From positions 1-47,421 of the forward strand of contig CAYYQW010000023.1 of NCBI GenBank assembly GCA_964472505.1: a DNA stretch of 47,421 nt, given 5' to 3'. Each line of letters opens with the position of its first letter. Positions within the stretch are counted from its first letter, which is position 1. The notes beneath the pieces are model-generated. The model was given only the letters and a program-made list of their open reading frames with translations, ran no database searches and was not told the DNA's origin. The position numbers and the translations under genes were made by a program. This document shows positions 33,197-41,291 of this stretch, in pieces. The DNA comes from JAYEIA01 sp964472505. GTDB lineage: Bacteria; Bacteroidota; Bacteroidia; Bacteroidales; JAADGE01.

Positions 33197-35632
33197 TTAC
33201 TCTTCTTCTTCTTCTTCGTTTTTATCTTTCAAATATTTCTCTAACCAACGATCTTGTTCCCACAATAAATGAAGCACCGATTCTTTAGCTCTGTACCCGT
33301 GGCTTTCTTTGGGTAAAACCACAAGCCTAACGGTAGCTCCCAGTCCTTTTAAAGCATTAAAATAACGCTCACTTTGCATGGGATAAGTCCCGGAATTGTT
33401 ATCGGCTTCGCCGTGGATAAGCAACAAAGGCGTTTTCATTTTATCGGCATGCATAAAGGGCGACATATTATAATAAATCTCGGGAGCTTCCCAGTAGTTG
33501 CGCTCTTCACTTTGGAAACCAAAAGGCGTAAGGGTGCGGTTGTAGGCTCCGCTGCGTGCAATTCCGGCTGCAAATAAATCGGAATGCGAAAGTAAATTCG
33601 CTGTCATAAACGCACCATAAGAATGGCCGCCCACAGCAACGCAATCGGGATCAATGTACCCGAGGCTGTCCAAATAATTGATGGCTGCTGCGCCGTTATT
33701 TACCAATTGTTTTCGGAAGGAGTCATTAGGCTCTTCGTCGCCTTCGCCCACTATTGGAAAAGCGGCACCATCCAGTACGGCATAACCGCGAGTTACCCAA
33801 TAAATCATGGAGCCATAGTAAGGATAGGTAAACTCATTCGGATTGGCCGTTGATTGTGCGGCACTGCTCTTATCTTTGTATTCGCGCGGGTAAGCCCATA
33901 TAATTAAGGGTACGCGTTCTTTATTTTCTTTATCATAACCCAAAGGCAAATATAAAGTACCGGACAGTTCCAATCCGTCTTCCCGATTATATTTTACCAC
34001 CTCTTTATGTACATTTTGAATACTTTCAAAAGGATTTTTAAAATCGGTTATTTGCATCAAAGCTTCTTCTTTTCCCAAAGTTCGGATATAATAATTGGGA
34101 TATTCGGTAGCAGATTCAATACGAACTAAGAATTTTTCTTCATCCAAATCAAGGGCTTCCACAATATTTTCCAATTTATCGGTATAATCCGATTCATACA
34201 GGCGAGATTTTTCGCCGGTTTCCACATCGTATTTATCAATAAATGGAAATTGGCCTTCCGGTGTATATCCGTCACCGATATAGAAAAGATGCCCGTCTTT
34301 TAAGGCCGGAACGCTTTGTCCGTATGCATTTTTCACACGCACGACCGAGCCCGGATCGTTGTATCGGTCTTGATAATTTCTGTCAAACAAAACCTTTGTT
34401 TCCGCATCCGGCTCTGAAGGATTAAATAAATAGCTTTTGGTATTTCTGGTATTCCACCAATAATCGCGTACTAAAGCCAAATCCTCATTAATCCAATAAG
34501 TTCCCGCATAACGGTTTACGGTTTTAAATAATGCTTCCGGCTCACCGTCAAAAGGCGCATGTAATTGAAAAAGCTCATCGCGGTATTCAACTTCTTTTTC
34601 CGGATCGCCTTCATCAAGGGCTTCGGCCCAAGTGAGTGTGGCGGGTTTATCCGAGCGCCAATCCAAACTCCGTTTTCCGGTTCGTACGGCCATAAATCCT
34701 TTGGGAAGTTCTTCTGTGAGCGGAACTTCATTTATGGTTTTCACAAAATCGCCGTTGGCCTTGTAAATGTCAGTTTTGTTGGGAAATCTTGAGTAAGGAA
34801 CGATGTATGAAAACGGCCTTTCGATATATCTCAGCATAACATATTCACCGTCGGGTGAAAATGAAGCACTGTGATACATGGCGGTTTTGGCCCATTTCTC
34901 TTTTTTAGCTTTCAAAGTTACTTTATATAGTTCCGACAATGCCAATTGTTCAAAATTGAACTCATCGTTTCTGTTTTTAAGTAAATCCTGATACGTTCTG
35001 TTTTGAGCTTTTGAACCCGTACCTACCGAAACAATTGGCCCTTCCGGAATGGCGTTCTCGGTATCAATCAACTCTTTTCGGTCTTTCGGAAGAAATTTAA
35101 CCAAAAGTGCTTTGCCGTCTTTAAACCAAGCAGCCGGCCGTCCGAGATTGGCATTGATATTGGCTTCGGACAAACGTTTGGCCTCAGCCTTTTCAACATC
35201 CAAGACCCACAGCTCCACGCCTTCTAAAGTCGTATGCGTGAATGCCATCATGCTTTCATCGGGCGACCACATAAAATTTGCCATGCGAGGGTTAGCCGGC
35301 AGGCCTTCAACCTGTCTTACTTTACCGCTTGCTATGGTTTGAATTTTTAAATTCGTTAAATAATTAACTCGACTGGAGATATTTGTTTTCGGATTAATAC
35401 GCAGGCCACCCAAACGCATTTCTTTTTCACTTAATTCGGCGATACTTTTATAATTATCCGTATATCGCAAAATCATGTATTCAGCTTTTTCATCAACTGA
35501 AACATAGGGCGGACGCTCAACATCCACTAATTCCAAAATCTCTTTGGGCGGTTTTTTATAAGTAAGGCCCTCTTGTGCTTGCGCAAAAGCCATAAATATA
35601 AACGTTAATAATACTGTGCTTAAAATTCTCAT
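33197..35632 (-). CDS. secreted S9 prolyl-oligopeptidase-family peptidase
   Basis: An 811-residue protein with signal peptide 1-19 (ending AQAQ). An N-terminal beta-propeller (about 60-560; MWSPDESMMAF, SFSPDGEYVML) gates a C-terminal alpha/beta-hydrolase (about 580-800). The catalytic triad is Ser671 (GGHSYGAF), Asp744 (HGEADNN) and His778 (KESHGYR). The overall type resembles the glutamyl-endopeptidase-like S9D group of Bacteroidota and plants. The last six residues are all Glu, encoded by a triplet repeat at 33200-33217. A Fur-like palindrome lies just upstream of the start (35644-35662). Monocistronic, leftward. Confidence 0.93.
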   Translation of the reverse strand: MRILSTVLLTFIFMAFAQAQEGLTYKKPPKEILELVDVERPPYVSVDEKAEYMILRYTDNYKSIAELSEKEMRLGGLRINPKTNISSRVNYLTNLKIQTIASGKVRQVEGLPANPRMANFMWSPDESMMAFTHTTLEGVELWVLDVEKAEAKRLSEANINANLGRPAAWFKDGKALLVKFLPKDRKELIDTENAIPEGPIVSVGTGSKAQNRTYQDLLKNRNDEFNFEQLALSELYKVTLKAKKEKWAKTAMYHSASFSPDGEYVMLRYIERPFSYIVPYSRFPNKTDIYKANGDFVKTINEVPLTEELPKGFMAVRTGKRSLDWRSDKPATLTWAEALDEGDPEKEVEYRDELFQLHAPFDGEPEALFKTVNRYAGTYWINEDLALVRDYWWNTRNTKSYLFNPSEPDAETKVLFDRNYQDRYNDPGSVVRVKNAYGQSVPALKDGHLFYIGDGYTPEGQFPFIDKYDVETGEKSRLYESDYTDKLENIVEALDLDEEKFLVRIESATEYPNYYIRTLGKEEALMQITDFKNPFESIQNVHKEVVKYNREDGLELSGTLYLPLGYDKENKERVPLIIWAYPREYKDKSSAAQSTANPNEFTYPYYGSMIYWVTRGYAVLDGAAFPIVGEGDEEPNDSFRKQLVNNGAAAINYLDSLGYIDPDCVAVGGHSYGAFMTANLLSHSDLFAAGIARSGAYNRTLTPFGFQSEERNYWEAPEIYYNMSPFMHADKMKTPLLLIHGEADNNSGTYPMQSERYFNALKGLGATVRLVVLPKESHGYRAKESVLHLLWEQDRWLEKYLKDKNEEEEEE

Positions 35633-35643
35633 AACTAATGGTT

Positions 35644-35662
35644 TAAAATGATTATCATTTAA
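35644..35662. promoter_or_regulatory. Fur-like palindrome upstream of S9 peptidase
   Basis: The core ATGATTATCAT (35648-35658) is a perfect odd palindrome identical, read on the other strand, to the centre of the classical Fur box. By hand 13-14 of 19 positions match the consensus. It starts 12 bases before the S9 peptidase start codon, where a bound repressor would block transcription or initiation. Which regulator, if any, binds here is not known. Confidence 0.35.
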
Positions 35663-35790
35663 TAATACGCTTTCCCGAAGTATAAAAATAGAGAATTTCT
35701 TTTAATTTTCTATCAAAAAATGATAAAATTACTCTTGCAACTAACCAAAAACAGTTTATGAGCCAAATATAGGAAAGGTCTTAACCGATT

Positions 35791-38448
35791 TTAATAATCG
35801 TAACGGCTTTTTTCTTTTTTGTACTCTATACCGTCGAATACGGAAGACTTAATATAAATTCTGAACATATAACTTTTAAGCTGGCCAAAAGGAACAATGG
35901 TCATATTCATGGCCCAACAATGCAAATCGCGACTGATACTCACGGATGAATAGACAAATTTTTGGGCGGCAATATCATAATCCAAACGAGAATTTACCGA
36001 CCATTTCTTTGTTAAAGTAAAGTTTCCGCTCAAGTTTAGAGTTTGTGAAATATCCTTGGAATAATCCTGAGTAGCAACTGAAAAGCGATTATTGGCAGAA
36101 ATCCGATAAGTCAAATTCAAACTCCAGGGAACATCAAAATCTGCATACGGAATATCCACATAATTATAAGGTTTGAAACCCATATCCTCAAAGCCCGGCG
36201 AGGCTTTGTTTTCATCTTCCTTATCTTTTTTAGATGAGAACACTTCCGGCTTCAAACTTCCGGTTAAACTCAAATTGGTATTAACTAAGCGTAATAATAT
36301 TCCGTTTTTATCCCATTCATATTCATTCACCCGCCTTCCGGTAGAATCCCGGGCATAGGGATCGAATGTCGCCCCAAAGTTTACATTAATATTTTTCAAT
36401 AATTGCGTATTTCCGCTTATACGGAGATTACTCCAGTTCATAGAATCGGCAGCAAGATTGTATGAAGTAGAAAAATCAAAACGTTTCAGCAGCGGTATTT
36501 TCTTTTCTCCGTCCACGGTATCTTTTCTGTCTCTCACTTTCATTTCGAAATTGTTGCCCAAATTAAAATTCAGGTTTCCGGATTTGCCCTTAGGCGGTGC
36601 GCCGTATATACCGTTCTCATAATAAGAATACAAAGTGCTGTCGCCGCCGGTATATTTGCCGTAGAATCCCCAGAGGTCTTCGCTGAAATCGGGCCGGTAT
36701 GAAAAAGACACACTCGGCGAAACAACATGTCTGATGGCTTTCACCGGCCCCTTTTTAAGATTTACCAATCCGTATAATTTAGTAGATATCGGTGCCGAAA
36801 AACTAAAATCATAAGGATGTCGTATGCCTTGCAATGTGTCATTTACAACGGTTAATTGCAGCGAGTCGTTATTATCCGGCATATATACTTGGCGTTTCTG
36901 TATATAATCGGTATAAATCCGCCCTTTGTAGGAGATTGAAGGGGAAAAATTAAAGAAGCTAAACACCGTATATGAAGCACTTACCGGTACGCTGTATTGA
37001 AGTCCGTTTTCCATTTGGTACAGGCTTTCTTCGGTAAGCAAAAGGCTGTCGGCCGTTGCAAGTTTATTGCTCATAGAAGAACTGAAACCTACGGATATTT
37101 TATCGTACCATTTTGATTTTCCGCTTTTTGACAGCCCTTGGAAAGGAAACTGCTTATTCATATTCAACGATACGGAAGGAAGTTCCAAATTGGCTCTGTT
37201 GCTTTTTGAGTTGAGCGTTAAGCCGGCTTTGGCCGTAAGATTGAATATGCTGCCCGGACGCCTTCTGCGATAGGTAATATTAGAAGACTTTGTGTTGTCG
37301 GTAAGCTGCTCTATATTTCGCGCTTCAATTTCATTGTGCTTCGATGATCCAAAATTCAGACTCACCCCAAATGTGCTGTTCGGATTAGCTTTAGCATCCT
37401 GATTAAAATTTCCGGTTACCCAAAATGATTCAGTTTCGCTGTACTCGGGTAAAACTTTTTCACCAAAACGATTCACGTTATATTTAACATCCAAACTCCC
37501 GGAGAATTTATAACGTTTTTTAAAGTTACTCCTCCAATTCACACCCCAAGTGCCTTGCGAATACACATCAAAAGTTAAAGCGGTATTCATATAATCGTTT
37601 ACTGCCCAAAAATAACCGCCGTCGCGCAAGAAAAAACCTCGCTTTTGTTCTTCACCGTATTGCGGAATAATAAAACCGGAGGTATTTTTTTTCTGGCTCG
37701 GAATAAATCCGAAAGGTAAACCTATAAATTTCAAAGGTATATCGGCGATAACAAAATACATAGGCCCGGCAACAACTTTTTGGCCCGGAATAACTTTGGC
37801 CTTTGTCAGTTTAATATAAAAATGCGGATGATCTAAATCACAGGTGGTATATTTTCCGTCCAAAATATGTATTTCGTTATTTGGGTGTCGTTTGGTACGC
37901 TCTCCGTGAATAAAACCTTGCGAATACTCGGTTACAACATCGAAAATAATTCCTTTTTTGGTATTGAAATTATATTTTATGGATTTTGCTTTAAAATGGT
38001 CGCTGCCGTCTTTTATTTCAGGCATTCCCGTCACATTGCCCATACTGTCTTCCACCCCTATGGCGTATAAATAGTTCTCTTTGGTATTAACCTCAATGTA
38101 TTCCGATTTTAAATTCATGTCTTCGCCCGTCAGCTCGGCATTTCCATGCATGTACATACGACTCGATTTCATGTCAAACAACATAGAATCTTTTGAAGAA
38201 TAATTTACATCGTATTCTATAGCCTCAGGAGAAATAATCGGCTTTTTAGTTTGCTTAGAACTGTCGGCGGCAGGCAAGCTGTCGTTTACTGCAGGTACTC
38301 GAGTACTGTCATTGTTAATACTGTCGCTTGGATTAATCTCTTGCGCCGAAACGAGCATACCAAAACAAAGAAAAACCAAGCTTAAAAAAAACTTTAAGCC
38401 CAATTTATTTTGAATTATAATTAATATTGTAATTTTGTTCAGATACAA
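35791..38448 (-). CDS. lptD: LPS-assembly outer-membrane protein LptD
   Basis: An 885-residue outer-membrane protein that inserts lipopolysaccharide into the outer leaflet. A signal peptide covers about 14-36 (ending VSAQ) after a short extension. An OstA/LptA-like beta-jellyroll at about 75-240 (YMHGNAELTGEDMNL, YTTCDLDHPHFYI) precedes a barrel at about 250-885. GLPFGFIPSQKKNTSGFIIP and the C-terminal SRDLHCWAMN are hallmarks of the Bacteroidota form. The mature protein has only two cysteines, C203 in the jellyroll and C844 in the barrel. They could form the interdomain disulfide known from E. coli LptD. A leftward TACTTTTG (38469-38476) is a possible -7 element. It is divergent from the amidase gene across a 76-base gap. 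Confidence 0.9.
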   Translation of the reverse strand: MYLNKITILIIIQNKLGLKFFLSLVFLCFGMLVSAQEINPSDSINNDSTRVPAVNDSLPAADSSKQTKKPIISPEAIEYDVNYSSKDSMLFDMKSSRMYMHGNAELTGEDMNLKSEYIEVNTKENYLYAIGVEDSMGNVTGMPEIKDGSDHFKAKSIKYNFNTKKGIIFDVVTEYSQGFIHGERTKRHPNNEIHILDGKYTTCDLDHPHFYIKLTKAKVIPGQKVVAGPMYFVIADIPLKFIGLPFGFIPSQKKNTSGFIIPQYGEEQKRGFFLRDGGYFWAVNDYMNTALTFDVYSQGTWGVNWRSNFKKRYKFSGSLDVKYNVNRFGEKVLPEYSETESFWVTGNFNQDAKANPNSTFGVSLNFGSSKHNEIEARNIEQLTDNTKSSNITYRRRRPGSIFNLTAKAGLTLNSKSNRANLELPSVSLNMNKQFPFQGLSKSGKSKWYDKISVGFSSSMSNKLATADSLLLTEESLYQMENGLQYSVPVSASYTVFSFFNFSPSISYKGRIYTDYIQKRQVYMPDNNDSLQLTVVNDTLQGIRHPYDFSFSAPISTKLYGLVNLKKGPVKAIRHVVSPSVSFSYRPDFSEDLWGFYGKYTGGDSTLYSYYENGIYGAPPKGKSGNLNFNLGNNFEMKVRDRKDTVDGEKKIPLLKRFDFSTSYNLAADSMNWSNLRISGNTQLLKNINVNFGATFDPYARDSTGRRVNEYEWDKNGILLRLVNTNLSLTGSLKPEVFSSKKDKEDENKASPGFEDMGFKPYNYVDIPYADFDVPWSLNLTYRISANNRFSVATQDYSKDISQTLNLSGNFTLTKKWSVNSRLDYDIAAQKFVYSSVSISRDLHCWAMNMTIVPFGQLKSYMFRIYIKSSVFDGIEYKKEKSRYDY

Positions 38449-38468
38449 TGTTTCCGATTTTGTGAATA

Positions 38469-38476
38469 CAAAAGTA
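38469..38476 (-). promoter_or_regulatory. candidate -7 element for lptD
   Basis: TACTTTTG read leftward matches TAnnTTTG and lies 20 bases before the lptD start codon, giving a very short leader. No clear -33 TTG. Confidence 0.33.
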
Positions 38477-38524
38477 GGCTTTTAGCTTATATTAAAAAAA
38501 GGCTTTTAATTAATTATTGTTAAA

Positions 38525-39679
38525 ATGAATAAACAGCATAGGGATAAAAATCTCTTTCTCAGAATTATAATTCTATTTCTTATCGGAATTTTTTTTTCCG
38601 CAGAAATGCCGGCTCAAAATTCTCCTGCGCTAAAAACCGTGGTCATTGATGCAGGACACGGAGGGAAAGACCCCGGTGCTGTTTTGGGCTCTACTTTTGA
38701 AAAAGACATTGTACTCAGCATAGCCCTTAAACTCGGAGGATACATCGAAGATCATTTGCAGAATATTGATGTCATTTATACCCGAAACAGCGATGAGTTT
38801 ATTGAACTGCACGAACGCTCGGCCATTGCCAATCGTAACAATGCCGATTTATTCATTTCCATACATGCCGATGCGGGAGCTCCCGCTTCTGTTCACGGTA
38901 CCTCCACTTTTGTTATGGGTCTGCACAAAGCAGCCGAAAATTTAGAAGTCGCCAAAAGAGAAAATGCCGTAATTCTTAAGGAAGACAATTATAAACAAAA
39001 CTATCAGGGTTTTGACCCAAACTCGCCGGAATATGAAATCATTTTTTCTTTATACCAAAATGCCTACCTGAACCAAAGCATCCGTTTTGCAGATATGGTT
39101 CAGAAACAATTTAAAACCCGTGCCATGCGCCACGACAGAGGAGTACGCCAAGCCGGATTGGTAGTACTGTGGAATTGCACCATGCCCGGTGTGCTGATAG
39201 AAACCGGATTTCTAAGTAATGGTGGCGAAAGAACTTTTCTGAAAAGTGATTACGGGCAAAGCATTATTGCATCGGCAATTTTTAGAGCCGTTCGCCAATA
39301 TTTTGGCGATCAATACCGAAAAACAGGCGAAACCGCTGACAAATCATCCGAAACAAAAGAAGATAAGGACTTCGAAAAACAAAAAACAAATAATACAGAC
39401 GCAAACAATAAATCAGAAATTATTTTCAAAGTACAAATAGCCTCTTCACCCAATAAAATCGAAAATAAAGCAAGTAATTTTAAGGGCTTGCAAAATGTAG
39501 AGCGCGAATACCTTAATAATCGTTATAAATACTATGCCGGCAGTTCAAGCTCATACGATGAAATAATAACGCTTCAGAAAGCAGCAAGGGAGAAATACCC
39601 GGATGCTTTTGTAGTAGCTGTTAAAAATAATCAAAGAATACCCGTGGGCCAAGCGCTTGCCGAAAGCAAACAACAATAA
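38525..39679 (+). CDS. N-acetylmuramoyl-L-alanine amidase with C-terminal SPOR-like domain
   Basis: A 384-residue periplasmic enzyme that cleaves the bond between muramic acid and the peptide stem of peptidoglycan. A signal segment covers about 9-31. The Amidase_3 domain (about 37-265) has zinc ligands H45 (IDAGHGGKDPG), E59 (FEKDI) and H114 (SIHADA), and catalytic E226 (VLIETGFLSN). A polar Lys/Asn/Asp/Glu-rich linker follows (about 268-300). A C-terminal SPOR-like domain (about 302-377, IIFKVQIASS...DAFVVAVKNNQRIPV) probably binds denuded septal glycan. The MlaD gene begins 4 bases later, forming an operon. Divergent from lptD. Confidence 0.93.
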   Translation: MNKQHRDKNLFLRIIILFLIGIFFSAEMPAQNSPALKTVVIDAGHGGKDPGAVLGSTFEKDIVLSIALKLGGYIEDHLQNIDVIYTRNSDEFIELHERSAIANRNNADLFISIHADAGAPASVHGTSTFVMGLHKAAENLEVAKRENAVILKEDNYKQNYQGFDPNSPEYEIIFSLYQNAYLNQSIRFADMVQKQFKTRAMRHDRGVRQAGLVVLWNCTMPGVLIETGFLSNGGERTFLKSDYGQSIIASAIFRAVRQYFGDQYRKTGETADKSSETKEDKDFEKQKTNNTDANNKSEIIFKVQIASSPNKIENKASNFKGLQNVEREYLNNRYKYYAGSSSSYDEIITLQKAAREKYPDAFVVAVKNNQRIPVGQALAESKQQ

Positions 39680-39683
39680 ACGT

Positions 39684-40727
39684 ATGGACAAAAAGAAAGT
39701 AATTAAAGTAGGAATATTTGTAGTGTTGATAAGCGTTATGACCGTTTGGGGTTTTGGATTTTTGCGTAACAAACATTTTTTCTCAAGCGGAAATATCTAT
39801 TATGCCGTATATGATGATATCAAAGGCCTTACCATTTCAGGCGTTGTGTATATGAACGGCTATAAAGTCGGCGATGTAACCGATATTAAATTTAAAGATG
39901 CCGTATCCGGAAAAATTATAGTAGAGATTATTTTAGCTGACGATGTAAAAATACCCAAAGGCTCCGTTGCCCAAATAAGCAGCTTAGATATCATGGGAAC
40001 GCGCGGCATTAAGCTTATCCGAAATACGGATGCCGATGAATTTTTAAACTCCGGAGACACTTTAAGCTCTTCGGTGGAAAGTGATTTATCGGAACAGGTT
40101 AATCAACAAATATTGCCGCTAAAATTGAAAGCAGAAGAAATGATTTCATCATTTGACTCGGTACTCGTTGCAGTAAGAGCCGTATTTAATGAGCGCACCA
40201 GATATAATATCCGACGCAGTTTTGAGCACATTCAGGTTACACTAAAAAATTTAGAAAGCGCATCATTCTCAATGGATACCATAATTACCGGCAAACAAGG
40301 CAAAATAAAAGGGATAATTGACAATGCCGAATCCATCACCAAAAACATTTCCGAAAACAACGAACAACTCGCAATAATCATTCAAAACTTTTCCGATATT
40401 TCCGATTCATTAGCTCGCGCCGACATTGCCGCTACCCTGGATAAAACCGACAAAGCCGTCAGCAGCCTTAACGATATCTTGCAAAAAGTAGAAAAAGGCG
40501 AAGGCTCACTTGGACTGTTAGTGCAAAACGACAGCCTCTACAATAATCTGAACGAAGCAGCCGAAGATGTTAATAAACTTATTGAAGATATTAAACTGCG
40601 CCCGGACCGATACCTGCATTTTTCAGCAGTTCGCTTCGGACGGCCAATATCCGAAAAAAAAGCAGAAAAGAAACGTGAAAAAGAACAAAGCAATTCGACT
40701 GAAAACGATACGCTAAGGCAAGATTAA
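39684..40727 (+). CDS. MlaD/MCE-family lipid transport protein
   Basis: A 347-residue inner-membrane-anchored protein. The start is set at the ATG at 39684 (MDKKKVIKVGIFV), 4 bases after the amidase stop; an upstream in-frame ATG at 39657 lies inside the amidase gene. One membrane helix at 6-25 precedes the MCE domain at about 37-115 (AVYDDIKGLTISGVVYMNGYKVG...SLDIMGTRGIKL). A long helical region (about 130-310) and a short basic tail follow. MCE proteins form hexameric rings that carry phospholipids across the periplasm, normally with MlaE permease and MlaF ATPase, which are not encoded here. It is the second gene of the amidase operon. Confidence 0.9.
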   Translation: MDKKKVIKVGIFVVLISVMTVWGFGFLRNKHFFSSGNIYYAVYDDIKGLTISGVVYMNGYKVGDVTDIKFKDAVSGKIIVEIILADDVKIPKGSVAQISSLDIMGTRGIKLIRNTDADEFLNSGDTLSSSVESDLSEQVNQQILPLKLKAEEMISSFDSVLVAVRAVFNERTRYNIRRSFEHIQVTLKNLESASFSMDTIITGKQGKIKGIIDNAESITKNISENNEQLAIIIQNFSDISDSLARADIAATLDKTDKAVSSLNDILQKVEKGEGSLGLLVQNDSLYNNLNEAAEDVNKLIEDIKLRPDRYLHFSAVRFGRPISEKKAEKKREKEQSNSTENDTLRQD

Positions 40728-40745
40728 CAAAAAAAATCATTCAAT

Positions 40746-41291
40746 ATGGCAGTTGAAAAATTTGACAGAACAAAAACCACAAAAGATGCCAAAGCATTAT
40801 TAAAGGAAGGAAAAACCAAACAAGAAGCATTCGATATACTGGTTGGAAAGTACAGACACCCGAAGCAAACGGCCGATATTTTACAGTATATTCCCGATGA
40901 ACAAGCGGTAAAAAAATACGGCATTTATAACCATGTACTGACCGCTTTATTTCTTCTTACAGTCGCTTATTTTGTTTGGCACGGAGAATATTTTCTTTTA
41001 AGTTTCGGAATTGTAATTTATGCTACAATCAGAATGCTTATCCGATATTATGTTTGGATTTCAGCCTTTTCTGCTGTCGGCCTAATCAGCTGGGTTGCCT
41101 TATTCTTTTTTTATGATGCCGAGCCTGCGGATGCGGTCCTTACCCTGCTTTGCGTCCCGCAAGTAATATTGCCTCTTTGGTTAGAAAAAAAATTAAGCAA
41201 CAAGCCCGTTGTAAAAAAAGAAAAATATACCGATTCCCAAGGCTATAAAAAATTTAGACTCAAATACACCTTTAACGAAACCAATGAATAA
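40746..41291 (+). CDS. small multi-helix membrane protein of unknown function
   Basis: A 181-residue protein. A soluble helical N-terminus (1-55, with repeated Lys/Asp/Ala; LLKEGKTKQEAFDILVGKYRHPKQ) is followed by three to four hydrophobic helices at about 62-80, 84-100, 104-128 and 133-147, then a basic C-terminal tail. I do not recognise a family. It starts 18 bases after the MlaD gene and overlaps ligA by 8 bases, so it belongs to the same transcript. Confidence 0.8.
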   Translation: MAVEKFDRTKTTKDAKALLKEGKTKQEAFDILVGKYRHPKQTADILQYIPDEQAVKKYGIYNHVLTALFLLTVAYFVWHGEYFLLSFGIVIYATIRMLIRYYVWISAFSAVGLISWVALFFFYDAEPADAVLTLLCVPQVILPLWLEKKLSNKPVVKKEKYTDSQGYKKFRLKYTFNETNE

